Source: Nocardioides sp. S5
GTDB lineage: Bacteria > Actinomycetota > Actinomycetes > Propionibacteriales > Nocardioidaceae
Reading direction: 5' to 3'
Length of the DNA: 64,000 nt
Assembly (NCBI RefSeq): GCF_017310035.1
Contig: NZ_CP022296.1
Span: 4,154,001 to 4,218,000, forward strand
Shown: positions 17,056 to 23,079 of the stretch, piece by piece
Layout of the letters: each line of letters opens with the position of its first letter
Numbering within the stretch: the stretch's first letter is position 1
Position numbers and translations under genes: made by a program
Notes under the pieces: generated by a model
Told to the model about the DNA's origin: nothing
Databases searched by the model: none
What the model saw: only the letters and a program-made list of their open reading frames with translations

Positions 17056-17061
17056 AGTGTA
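17056..17061 (-). promoter_or_regulatory. Leaderless promoter -10 for the BY-kinase
   Basis: TACACT, 7-base spacer CGCGAGC, then ATG 17048 on the minus strand. Confidence 0.6.
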
Positions 17062-17129
17062 GGCCGCGGGCCGTCGCCGCCCGGTCGATTCAGCGACACT
17101 CGCCGCGCCGGGGCTGGCACGATGGCCGC

Positions 17130-17987
17130 ATGAGCGAGGAGTCGGACGTGCGGGCCGCGCCTATCGCCGCTCGCGTCCACCTCGCGCACGCCGTCGTGCA
17201 GAAGCTCGCCGACGACGCCGGCATCGACCTGCTCCACCTCAAGGGACCGGCCGTCCTGCCGGGACTGCGCGCCGAGGGACGCCACTCCAGCGACGTCGAC
17301 GTCCTGGTGCGCCCCAGCCACCTCTCCAGGCTGGTCGCCGCGGTGGAGTCGGTCGGCTTCGAGCAGCGCACCGGCTTCGCCACCGGGTCCGTCTTCGCCC
17401 ACGCCGCCAACTGGTGGCACGACGACTGGGGCTGGGTGGACGTGCACGTGAGCTGGCCCGGGGTCACCGTCGACGCCGAGCAGGCTTTCGACGTCCTCGC
17501 CCGCGACCGCGTCGTACGCCCCATCGCCCACCGCGACTGCCACGTGCCTGACCGCACCGCACAGCGGCTGATCCTCGTGCTGCACTCCGCCCGCTCGGGC
17601 GGCACCGCCGACCTCGACCACGCGTGGAGCGGCGCGGAGCCCCACGAGCAGGACGCCGTACGCGCCCTCGCCGCCGAGCTGCACGCCGAGGTCGCGCTCG
17701 CCGCCGGCATCGGCGAGCTGGAGCTGCACCGCGACGACCCGACCTACCTGCTCTGGCGCCACGTCACGCAGGGCGGGAGCCGGCTCGACGAGTGGCGCGC
17801 CCGCCTGGCCGCGGCGACCACGGTGCGGGCCAAGGCCGAGCTGCTGACCGCGGCGATGCGGGTCAATCGCGACCACCTGCGCATGGAGCTCGGTCGCGCC
17901 CCGACGCGCACGGAGGTCCGCGCCCGGCAGCGGCTGAGGGTGCGGCGCGCGGTCACCGAGCTGTCGAGCCGGATGAGGCGCACGTGA
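17130..17987 (+). CDS. Nucleotidyltransferase (NTP_transf_5 type) of an HPr-rel-like module
   Basis: A 285-residue protein. Residues about 28-60 read LHLKGPAVLPGLRAEGRHSSDVDVLVRP in two pieces: the KGPAVL loop and the SDVDVLVRP metal-binding strand with paired Asp. This matches the uncharacterised nucleotidyltransferase family PF14907. Members occur beside PqqD- and HprK-like proteins, as here. ATG 17130 has CACGAT 6 bases upstream, a weak form of the leaderless pattern. Its stop overlaps the PqqD start (GTGA), so the two are co-translated. It may transfer a nucleotidyl group to a protein, peptide or sugar; no substrate is known for this group. Confidence 0.75.
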   Translation: MSEESDVRAAPIAARVHLAHAVVQKLADDAGIDLLHLKGPAVLPGLRAEGRHSSDVDVLVRPSHLSRLVAAVESVGFEQRTGFATGSVFAHAANWWHDDWGWVDVHVSWPGVTVDAEQAFDVLARDRVVRPIAHRDCHVPDRTAQRLILVLHSARSGGTADLDHAWSGAEPHEQDAVRALAAELHAEVALAAGIGELELHRDDPTYLLWRHVTQGGSRLDEWRARLAAATTVRAKAELLTAAMRVNRDHLRMELGRAPTRTEVRARQRLRVRRAVTELSSRMRRT

Positions 17988-18274
17988 GCGAGCACCACTA
18001 CCGCATCGCCGACGACATCGCGTGGGTGAGCGAGGAGGACCTCGACGGGGGCGAGGTGCCGACGGCCTACCTCACCCGCCTGCCCAAGGGCCCGCCGATC
18101 CTGCTCGAGGGATCGGGGTGCGTCGTGTGGCTGGCGCTCGCCGAGGGCGGCACGCTGGCCGAGATCACCGCCGCCGCCGCTTCGATGACCGAGGCCGCGC
18201 CGGAGGAGATCAGCGAGGACGTGGCCACCCTGGTCGACCAGCTCGTCGTGATCGGTGTCGTCTGCGAAGAGTGA
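17984..18274 (+). CDS. PqqD-like peptide-chaperone-type protein
   Basis: A 96-residue protein with the PqqD fold pattern: a short N-terminal strand pair (YRIADDIAWVSEED), then LTRLPKGPPILLEGSGCVVWLALAEGGTLAEITAA, then a C-terminal helix with VDQLVVIGVV. PqqD proteins bind a ribosomally made peptide and present it to a modifying enzyme. In the HprK-associated variety the partner is unknown and no precursor peptide is visible around this gene. The GTG start overlaps the nucleotidyltransferase stop by 4 bases. Its last 65 bases overlap the end of the VanZ-like gene on the other strand. Confidence 0.72.
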   Translation: MSEHHYRIADDIAWVSEEDLDGGEVPTAYLTRLPKGPPILLEGSGCVVWLALAEGGTLAEITAAAASMTEAAPEEISEDVATLVDQLVVIGVVCEE

Positions 18275-18671
18275 GCGCGAGGGCGCCGAACGCGCCGAGC
18301 GCCGCGCCGACGGTGTTGGCGACGACGTCGTCCACACTGCCGATCCGCTCGAGCAGCCACTGCGCCTGCACGACCTCGATGGCCGCCGAGCACAGCCCCG
18401 CCACCAGCACCGCGGCCCACCACTTCCACCGCAGCAGCGTCACCAGCAGCGCGCCCACCGGCACGAAGAGCACCATGTTGAGCAGCACGCCGTAGTGGTG
18501 CGGCAGCGCCCATCCCGGCGCGATCGGCCAGTCGTAGCGGAAGAACGTGTAGCACCGCACGGTCAGGTCGTTGAGGTCCTCGCCCCAGGGCCCCGCCACC
18601 AGCACCCCGAGCCCGACGGCGTACGCCACCGACGCGACCACCAGCATCCGGTGATCGCGCATCCAGCCCAC
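18210..18671 (-). CDS. VanZ-like membrane protein
   Basis: A 153-residue protein with about four membrane segments: MLVVASVAYAVGLGVLVAGP, VLLNMVLFVPVGALLVTLL, WAAVLVAGLCSAAIEVVQ and VVANTVGAALGAFGALAL. The pattern N-x3-FVPVG ... E-x2-Q ... R-x-GSVDDVVANTVGA is that of the VanZ family (PF04892), named for low-level teicoplanin resistance but mostly of unknown role. The C-terminus is very Arg-rich and cytoplasmic. GTG 18671 has TAGGGT 6 bases before it. It is divergent from the HprK-like gene and overlaps the PqqD-like gene tail to tail. Confidence 0.8.
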   Translation of the reverse strand: MGWMRDHRMLVVASVAYAVGLGVLVAGPWGEDLNDLTVRCYTFFRYDWPIAPGWALPHHYGVLLNMVLFVPVGALLVTLLRWKWWAAVLVAGLCSAAIEVVQAQWLLERIGSVDDVVANTVGAALGAFGALALTLRRRHRSRRAGRPGWPRPR

Positions 18672-18677
18672 GCCGCC

Positions 18678-18687
18678 ACCCTAGAGT
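18678..18687. promoter_or_regulatory. Overlapping divergent leaderless promoters (VanZ-like / HprK-like)
   Basis: On the plus strand TAGAGT (18682-18687) stands 7 bases before GTG 18695. On the minus strand TAGGGT (18683-18678) stands 6 bases before GTG 18671. The two -10 hexamers share the central TA at 18682-18683, so one polymerase position should exclude the other. Confidence 0.62.
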
Positions 18688-18694
18688 GGGCGCC

Positions 18695-19777
18695 GTGAGC
18701 ACACAGGCAGGTCCGCCGGCCGTGGTGGTGGCGGCCCTCGGTGTGCCGATCGGGATCCCCGTCACCGGCGCCGCCGCCGATCGCCTCCGCGGGCAGTGGA
18801 GCCGCGCGCTCACCGACGCCGCGCCCGTGACGGTGGTCGACCTCACGGACCTGACCGACAACGGGACCGACGACGTCGCCCACGACTACGCCATCACCTC
18901 GCGCGTCACGATGGCCGCGCTCGAGGCCACCGCCGGGCGACGCATCAACCTCCACGCCGGCGCCGTCGCCGACCCCGAGGGCCGCGCCCTCGCGCTGGTC
19001 GGGGCGTCGGGGACCGGCAAGACCACCGCCGTACGCCAGCTGGCCGGGCGCCTGGGCTACCTCACCGACGAGACCACCTCCGTCGACGACACCCTGGCCG
19101 TGCACTCCCACCCCAAGCCGCTGTCCGTCATCCCCGACGGCGGCTCGCCGCACCTCAAGCAGTCGCTGTCGCCCGACGAGCTCGGCCTCGTGCAGCCGCC
19201 CGCGCAGGCCCGGCTGCACCGCATCGTGCTGCTGCACCGCGGTGAGGACGACGACGGCCTGGTGCCGCTCGCGCCCGCCCACGCCATCGCCGAGATGGTG
19301 ACCCAGAGCTCCTCGCTGGCCCTCCTCGAGCACCCGATCCTGCGCCTGGCCGACACGCTCGACGCCTGCGGCGGCGCCTGGGCGCTGCACTACCGCGAGT
19401 TCGCCGACTGGATCGACGACCTCGTCCACCTGCTCGACGTCGAGGGCCAGCCGCCCGCCCCGCGGCTGCACCACCCCGGCGTCGCCGACGTACCCGCCCC
19501 GCCGGGCGACAGCTGGACCCGCGCCCCGTGGCGCGACGCGGTGGAGTACGACGACGAGCTGGTGCTGATGGTCGACGACCGGGTCCACGTGCTCGCCGGG
19601 CTCGGGGTGCTGATCTGGCTGGCGCTCGAGGTGCCCTGCTCGGCCGGCGAGCTCGTCGCCCGCGCCCGGGAGCTCTGGGGCGAGCACCCCGACGCCCCCG
19701 GGCTGGTCTCCGACGCGCTCGCTCTCATGACCGAGGAGGGGATGATCGCCCCGCCGCTCTCGTGGCCGGTGGTGTGA
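18695..19777 (+). CDS. HprK-like P-loop kinase with C-terminal PqqD-like domain
   Basis: A 360-residue protein. LHAGAVADPEGRALALVG runs into a Walker A loop GASGTGKTTAV (about residue 108), followed by GYLTDETTSVD and HPKPLSVIPDG, all in the order seen in HPr kinase/phosphorylase-related proteins. The HPr-phosphorylation loop of true HprK is not evident and this is not a PTS locus. The last about 85 residues (VEYDDELVLMVDDRVHVLAGLGVLIWLALEV, read in two parts, ending ALALMTEEGMI) have the shape of a second PqqD-like domain. GTG 18695 follows TAGAGT by 7 bases. It probably forms one functional unit with the genes at 17130 and 17984. Confidence 0.75.
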   Translation: MSTQAGPPAVVVAALGVPIGIPVTGAAADRLRGQWSRALTDAAPVTVVDLTDLTDNGTDDVAHDYAITSRVTMAALEATAGRRINLHAGAVADPEGRALALVGASGTGKTTAVRQLAGRLGYLTDETTSVDDTLAVHSHPKPLSVIPDGGSPHLKQSLSPDELGLVQPPAQARLHRIVLLHRGEDDDGLVPLAPAHAIAEMVTQSSSLALLEHPILRLADTLDACGGAWALHYREFADWIDDLVHLLDVEGQPPAPRLHHPGVADVPAPPGDSWTRAPWRDAVEYDDELVLMVDDRVHVLAGLGVLIWLALEVPCSAGELVARARELWGEHPDAPGLVSDALALMTEEGMIAPPLSWPVV

Positions 19778-19797
19778 GGTCGGGGGTCCTTGGCCGT

Positions 19798-19870
19798 CGC
19801 GTTCCCCGGGCTCCCTGGGTCGGGTCGCGATCCCCGGGCTCCCTGGTCGGGTCGCGATCCCCGGGTACCC
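19798..19870 (+). repeat. Short tandem repeat leading into the palindromic element
   Basis: About two and a half units of a 26-28 base repeat whose core is GGGTCGCGATCCCCGGGCTC. The last unit runs directly into the 16-base palindrome at 19859. It looks like slippage-derived growth of the element's edge. Confidence 0.6.
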
Positions 19871-19922
19871 GGGGAAAGTGGAGCCTCCACCCCGAAACTT
19901 CGGGGGTGAGGCTCCAGCTTGG
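19851..19922 (+). repeat. Palindromic intergenic element, copy 1
   Basis: CCCCGGGTACCCGGGG (19859-19874, a perfect 16-base palindrome) followed by a hairpin with arms GGAGCCTCCACCCCGAA and TTCGGGGGTGAGGCTCC. Same orientation as copy 2, opposite to copies 3 and 4. It lies in the 210-base gap before the acyl-CoA dehydrogenase, where no gene is visible. Confidence 0.8.
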
Positions 19923-19974
19923 CACCGGAACCTTGGGCGCAGGTCGCCGACTTCGGGCCCGCGGGCGCCGCCGG

Positions 19975-19980
19975 TAACGT
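19975..19980 (+). promoter_or_regulatory. Leaderless promoter -10 for the acyl-CoA dehydrogenase
   Basis: TAACGT, 7-base spacer GCGTCAC, then ATG 19988. Confidence 0.6.
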
Positions 19981-19987
19981 GCGTCAC

Positions 19988-21148
19988 ATGACCGCACGCC
20001 GCCAGCTGCCCACCGACGAGGCCCGCGACCTGCTCGCCCTCACGCGCGAGATCGCGACCAAGGAGCTCGCGCCGCGGTCCGCGGAGGCGGAGGCCACCGA
20101 GACGTTCCCGCGCGAGGTCTTCCGCATGCTCGGCCAGGCCGGCCTGCTGTCACTGCCCTACCCCGAGGAGGTCGGTGGCGGCGACCAGCCCTACGAGGTC
20201 TACCTCCAGGTGCTCGAGGAGATCGGATCCGTGTGGTCCTCGGTCGGCGTCGGCGTGTCCGTCCACGCGCTCTCGTGCTTCGGCCTCGCCGAGTTCGGCA
20301 CCGAGGAGCAGAAGGCGCGGTGGCTGCCCGACATGCTCGGCGGCGACCTGCTCGGCGCCTACTGTCTCTCCGAGCCGCACGCGGGCTCCGACCCCGCGGC
20401 GATGCGTACGACCGCACGTCGCGACGGCGACTCCTACGTCCTGAACGGCGCGAAGGCCTGGACGACCCACGGCGGCCACGCCGACTTCTACAAGGTGATG
20501 GCGCGGACCTCCGACGACCGCAACGGCATCTCCTGCTTCCTGGTGCCGGCCGACGCCGAGGGTCTGTCCGCCGACCCGCCGGAGCGGAAGATGGGCCTGA
20601 CCGGCTCGGCCACCGCGACCATGCGCTTCGACGACGTACGCATCGACGCCGACCGCCTCCTCGGCAACGAGGGTGACGGCCTGCGGATCGCGCTCGCCGG
20701 TCTCGACTCCGGCCGCCTCGGCATCGCCGCCGTGGCCGTCGGGCTCGCCCAGGGCGCCCTCGACTCCGCGGTGGCGTACGCCCGGGAGCGCGAGACGTTC
20801 GGCTCTCGGATCATCGACCACCAGGGCCTGGCCTTCGTGCTCGCGGACATGGAGGCCGCGATCGTCTCCGCCCGCGCGACGATGCTGCACACCGCGCGCC
20901 TCAAGGACGCAGGGCTGCCCTTCTCCCGCGAGGCGTCGGTCGCCAAGCTCGTCGCCACCGACAACGCCATGAAGGTCACCACCGACGCCGTGCAGGTCCT
21001 CGGGGGCTACGGCTACACCCGCGACTTCCCCGTCGAGCGCTACATGCGCGAGGCGAAGGTGATGCAGATCTTCGAGGGGACCAACCAGATCCAGCGGATG
21101 GTCATCTCCCGCTCGCTGGCGAAGGACAACGCCGGCGCCATCGGCTGA
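19988..21148 (+). CDS. Acyl-CoA dehydrogenase
   Basis: A 386-residue FAD enzyme that makes the alpha-beta double bond in acyl-CoA, passing electrons to ETF. The two family signatures are present: YCLSEPHAGSDPAAMRTTA (FAD/substrate) and the C-terminal stretch VQVLGGYGYTRDFPVERYMR followed by QIFEGTNQIQ, whose Glu is the usual catalytic base. Length is normal. ATG 19988 follows TAACGT by 7 bases. Palindromic elements flank it on both sides and it has no pathway link with the polysaccharide genes. Chain-length preference cannot be read by eye. Confidence 0.93.
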   Translation: MTARRQLPTDEARDLLALTREIATKELAPRSAEAEATETFPREVFRMLGQAGLLSLPYPEEVGGGDQPYEVYLQVLEEIGSVWSSVGVGVSVHALSCFGLAEFGTEEQKARWLPDMLGGDLLGAYCLSEPHAGSDPAAMRTTARRDGDSYVLNGAKAWTTHGGHADFYKVMARTSDDRNGISCFLVPADAEGLSADPPERKMGLTGSATATMRFDDVRIDADRLLGNEGDGLRIALAGLDSGRLGIAAVAVGLAQGALDSAVAYARERETFGSRIIDHQGLAFVLADMEAAIVSARATMLHTARLKDAGLPFSREASVAKLVATDNAMKVTTDAVQVLGGYGYTRDFPVERYMREAKVMQIFEGTNQIQRMVISRSLAKDNAGAIG

Positions 21149-21162
21149 GGCGGGGCTGGGGG

Positions 21163-21232
21163 GTCGCGATCCCCGGGTACCCGGGGAAACTGGAGCCTCC
21201 ACCTCGAAACTTCGCGGGCAAGGCTCCAGTTT
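21163..21232 (+). repeat. Palindromic intergenic element, copy 2
   Basis: CCCCGGGTACCCGGGG at 21171-21186, then a hairpin with perfect 12-base arms AAACTGGAGCCT (21187-21198) and AGGCTCCAGTTT (21221-21232). It fills most of the 196-base gap after the dehydrogenase. Confidence 0.82.
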
Positions 21233-21344
21233 GGGCCCAGAAGCTCGGCCACAGGGCGTCGTCGAGCCGCCCCCACGCCACCCGTTTGTCCACAGGCGCC
21301 AGATCGCGGGGTTCGGGACCCTGGCCGCCGGGCAGTTGGCGTAC

Positions 21345-22295
21345 ATGTCCACCTCCGACCTCATCGACCTCACTGGCGTCGTCGTGCTCCGGCGCGAGCT
21401 CCTCGACTCCGGCTACACGGACCGCCAGATCCGCACGATGGTCAAGAGCGGCGAGCTGCACCGAGTGCGGCACGGCAGCTACTGCGACGCGACGCTGTGG
21501 GACTCCCTCGGCCCCGCCGACCGTCACCGCGTCCTCGCGCGTGCCGTCCTCGCACGAGCCCATCCCACCACCGTGCTCACCCACGTGTCGTCGGCGATCG
21601 AGCAGGGGGCACCGGTGTGGGGTCACGACCTCACGAAGGTCCACACCACCCGCACCGATGGCCGCGCCGGGCGCAAGGAGTGCGACCGGGTGCAGCACGC
21701 CGGCTCGATGCCGAAGTACCACGTCAAGGTGATCAACGGTGTGCCTGTCTCCCTCGCCACGCGTTGCGCCGTTGAGATGACGACCGTCTCCACCGTGGAG
21801 TCTGCGCTGATCACCGTCGACGGCCTGCTCCATGCCGGGCTGACGACGACGAGCGGCGTACGCCAGTTCGCCCACCGCACCCGATGGTGGCCCAACAGCC
21901 TGCGCACCAACGTCGTGCTGCGCCTGGCGGACGGGCGGCGGGAGTCGGCGGGTGAGTCGCGTACGGCGTACTTCTTCTACAGCCAGGGGCTGCTCAGGCC
22001 CGAGCCACAGGTCTGGATTCTCGACGAGCGCGGCGCGCGGTTCGCGCGGGTGGACTTCGCGTGGGTCGAGCTCGGGGTGTTCCTGGAGTTCGACGGCAGG
22101 ATCAAGTACGAGCTCCATCGGCGGCCCGGCGAGACGCTCGAGGAGTTCCTGCTGCGGGAGAAAGAACGCGAGGAGCGCATCTGCCAGCTCACCGGCTGGG
22201 TCTGCATCCGCATCACGTGGGCCCAGCTCGGGGCGCCCCAACAGCTCGGGGCGCGGATCCGCAAGATCCTCGAGTCACGGAGCAGGGCCGCCTGA
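21345..22295 (+). CDS. AbiEi-like antitoxin-domain protein with nuclease-like C-terminus
   Basis: A 316-residue protein. The N-terminus (VVVLRRELLDSGYTDRQIRTMVKSGELHRVRHGSY) is the winged-helix AbiEi antitoxin domain of type IV systems. The C-terminal part (RVDFAWVELGVFLEFDGRIKYE followed by KEREERI and WVCIRITWAQL) resembles a DUF559/Vsr-like endonuclease fold, with the D...EFDG...K arrangement. No AbiEii-type nucleotidyltransferase toxin is adjacent. Such solitary proteins are common in actinobacteria and may not be antitoxins. ATG 21345 is chosen as the first codon where the family similarity begins. It lies between palindromic copies 2 and 3. Confidence 0.6.
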   Translation: MSTSDLIDLTGVVVLRRELLDSGYTDRQIRTMVKSGELHRVRHGSYCDATLWDSLGPADRHRVLARAVLARAHPTTVLTHVSSAIEQGAPVWGHDLTKVHTTRTDGRAGRKECDRVQHAGSMPKYHVKVINGVPVSLATRCAVEMTTVSTVESALITVDGLLHAGLTTTSGVRQFAHRTRWWPNSLRTNVVLRLADGRRESAGESRTAYFFYSQGLLRPEPQVWILDERGARFARVDFAWVELGVFLEFDGRIKYELHRRPGETLEEFLLREKEREERICQLTGWVCIRITWAQLGAPQQLGARIRKILESRSRAA

Positions 22296-22323
22296 GCGCT
22301 CGCGCGTACGGGCTCATTGCCCC

Positions 22324-22395
22324 AAACTGGAGCCTCCACCCCGAAGTTTCGGAGGCGAACCTCCAGTTTCCCCGGGTACCCGGGGAACGCGACGC
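22324..22395 (-). repeat. Palindromic intergenic element, copy 3 (inverted)
   Basis: The hairpin comes first (arms AAACTGGAG at 22324-22332 and CTCCAGTTT at 22361-22369), then CCCCGGGTACCCGGGG at 22370-22385. That is the reverse order of copies 1 and 2, so this copy is inverted. Confidence 0.82.
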
Positions 22396-22462
22396 GAACG
22401 CGACGCAAGCCCCCACCCCGAAGGCGGTTGTCGCCCTCCACCCGGCGAGCAAGCGTGGAGCC

Positions 22463-22990
22463 ATGTCCAAGCGAATCGCATTCCTGACCGCATCCGAGGG
22501 CGTCGAGGAGGTCGAGCTCACGAAGCCGTGGCAGGCCGCCGTCGACGCCGGCCACACCGCCGAGCTCCTCTCGCTCGACGAGGACGAGGTCCAGCTCTTC
22601 CAGCACCTCGACAAGTCGAGCACCCAGCGCGTCGACCGGCGCGTGGCCGACGTGGCCGTCGCCGACTACGACGCGCTCGTCCTGCCCGGCGGCGTCGCCA
22701 ACCCCGACGCCCTGCGCATGGACGAGGAGGCCGTGGCCTTCATCCGTGACTTCGTCGACTCGGGCAAGCCGGTCGCGGCGATCTGCCACGCGGCCTGGAC
22801 CCTCGTCGAGGCCGACCGCGTGCAGGGCAAGCGGGTCGCGAGCTGGCCGAGCCTGCAGACCGACATCCGCAACGGTGGCGGCGAGTGGGTGGACGAGGAG
22901 GTCGTCGTCGACGGCAACCTCATCACCAGCCGCAACCCCGACGACATCCCGGCCTTTTCGAAGGCCCTGCTGGACGCGCTCGACGGCTGA
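22463..22990 (+). CDS. DJ-1/PfpI family protein (YhbO-like)
   Basis: A 175-residue cytoplasmic protein of the PfpI/YhbO group, reported as stress-related amidotransferase-fold hydrolases. The nucleophile elbow is AAICHAAWTLVEA (Cys), preceded by DALVLPGGVANPDALR, and LTASEGVEEVEL near the N-terminus supplies the conserved Glu. Length is standard. ATG 22463 gives the usual family start. It stands alone after palindromic copy 3. Glyoxalase, deglycase and protease roles have all been claimed for the family and the sequence does not decide. Confidence 0.88.
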   Translation: MSKRIAFLTASEGVEEVELTKPWQAAVDAGHTAELLSLDEDEVQLFQHLDKSSTQRVDRRVADVAVADYDALVLPGGVANPDALRMDEEAVAFIRDFVDSGKPVAAICHAAWTLVEADRVQGKRVASWPSLQTDIRNGGGEWVDEEVVVDGNLITSRNPDDIPAFSKALLDALDG

Positions 22991-23047
22991 TCCGTCTCAG
23001 GGCGGACCCCGGGTGTGGCGGCGGTCACAGCGATTGTGCATCCTGAA

Positions 23048-23061
23048 TGGAAGCGCTCTCA
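23048..23061 (+). promoter_or_regulatory. LacI-family-type operator upstream of the secreted beta-helix gene
   Basis: TGGAAGCGCTCTCA is a pseudo-palindrome centred on GCGC, close to operators of LacI-family sugar regulators such as CebR (TGGGAGCGCTCCCA). It lies 19 bases before ATG 23080, where a bound repressor would block initiation. No LacI-type regulator gene is in the window. Confidence 0.5.
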
Positions 23062-23079
23062 CACCCGGAAGGTCCCCCC

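Noticed and set aside
17049..17876. Upstream open extension of the BY-kinase frame.
   Set aside because: It is the mirror of the nucleotidyltransferase gene. The N-terminal membrane helix begins right after ATG 17048, which has a leaderless -10.
17049..19987. A RiPP precursor peptide near the PqqD-like gene.
   Set aside because: The gaps (17049-17129 and 19778-19987) contain no short frame with a credible leader and core; the second gap is filled by the palindromic repeat.
21345..22295. A type IV toxin-antitoxin pair.
   Set aside because: Only the AbiEi-like protein is present; no AbiEii-type toxin lies on either side.
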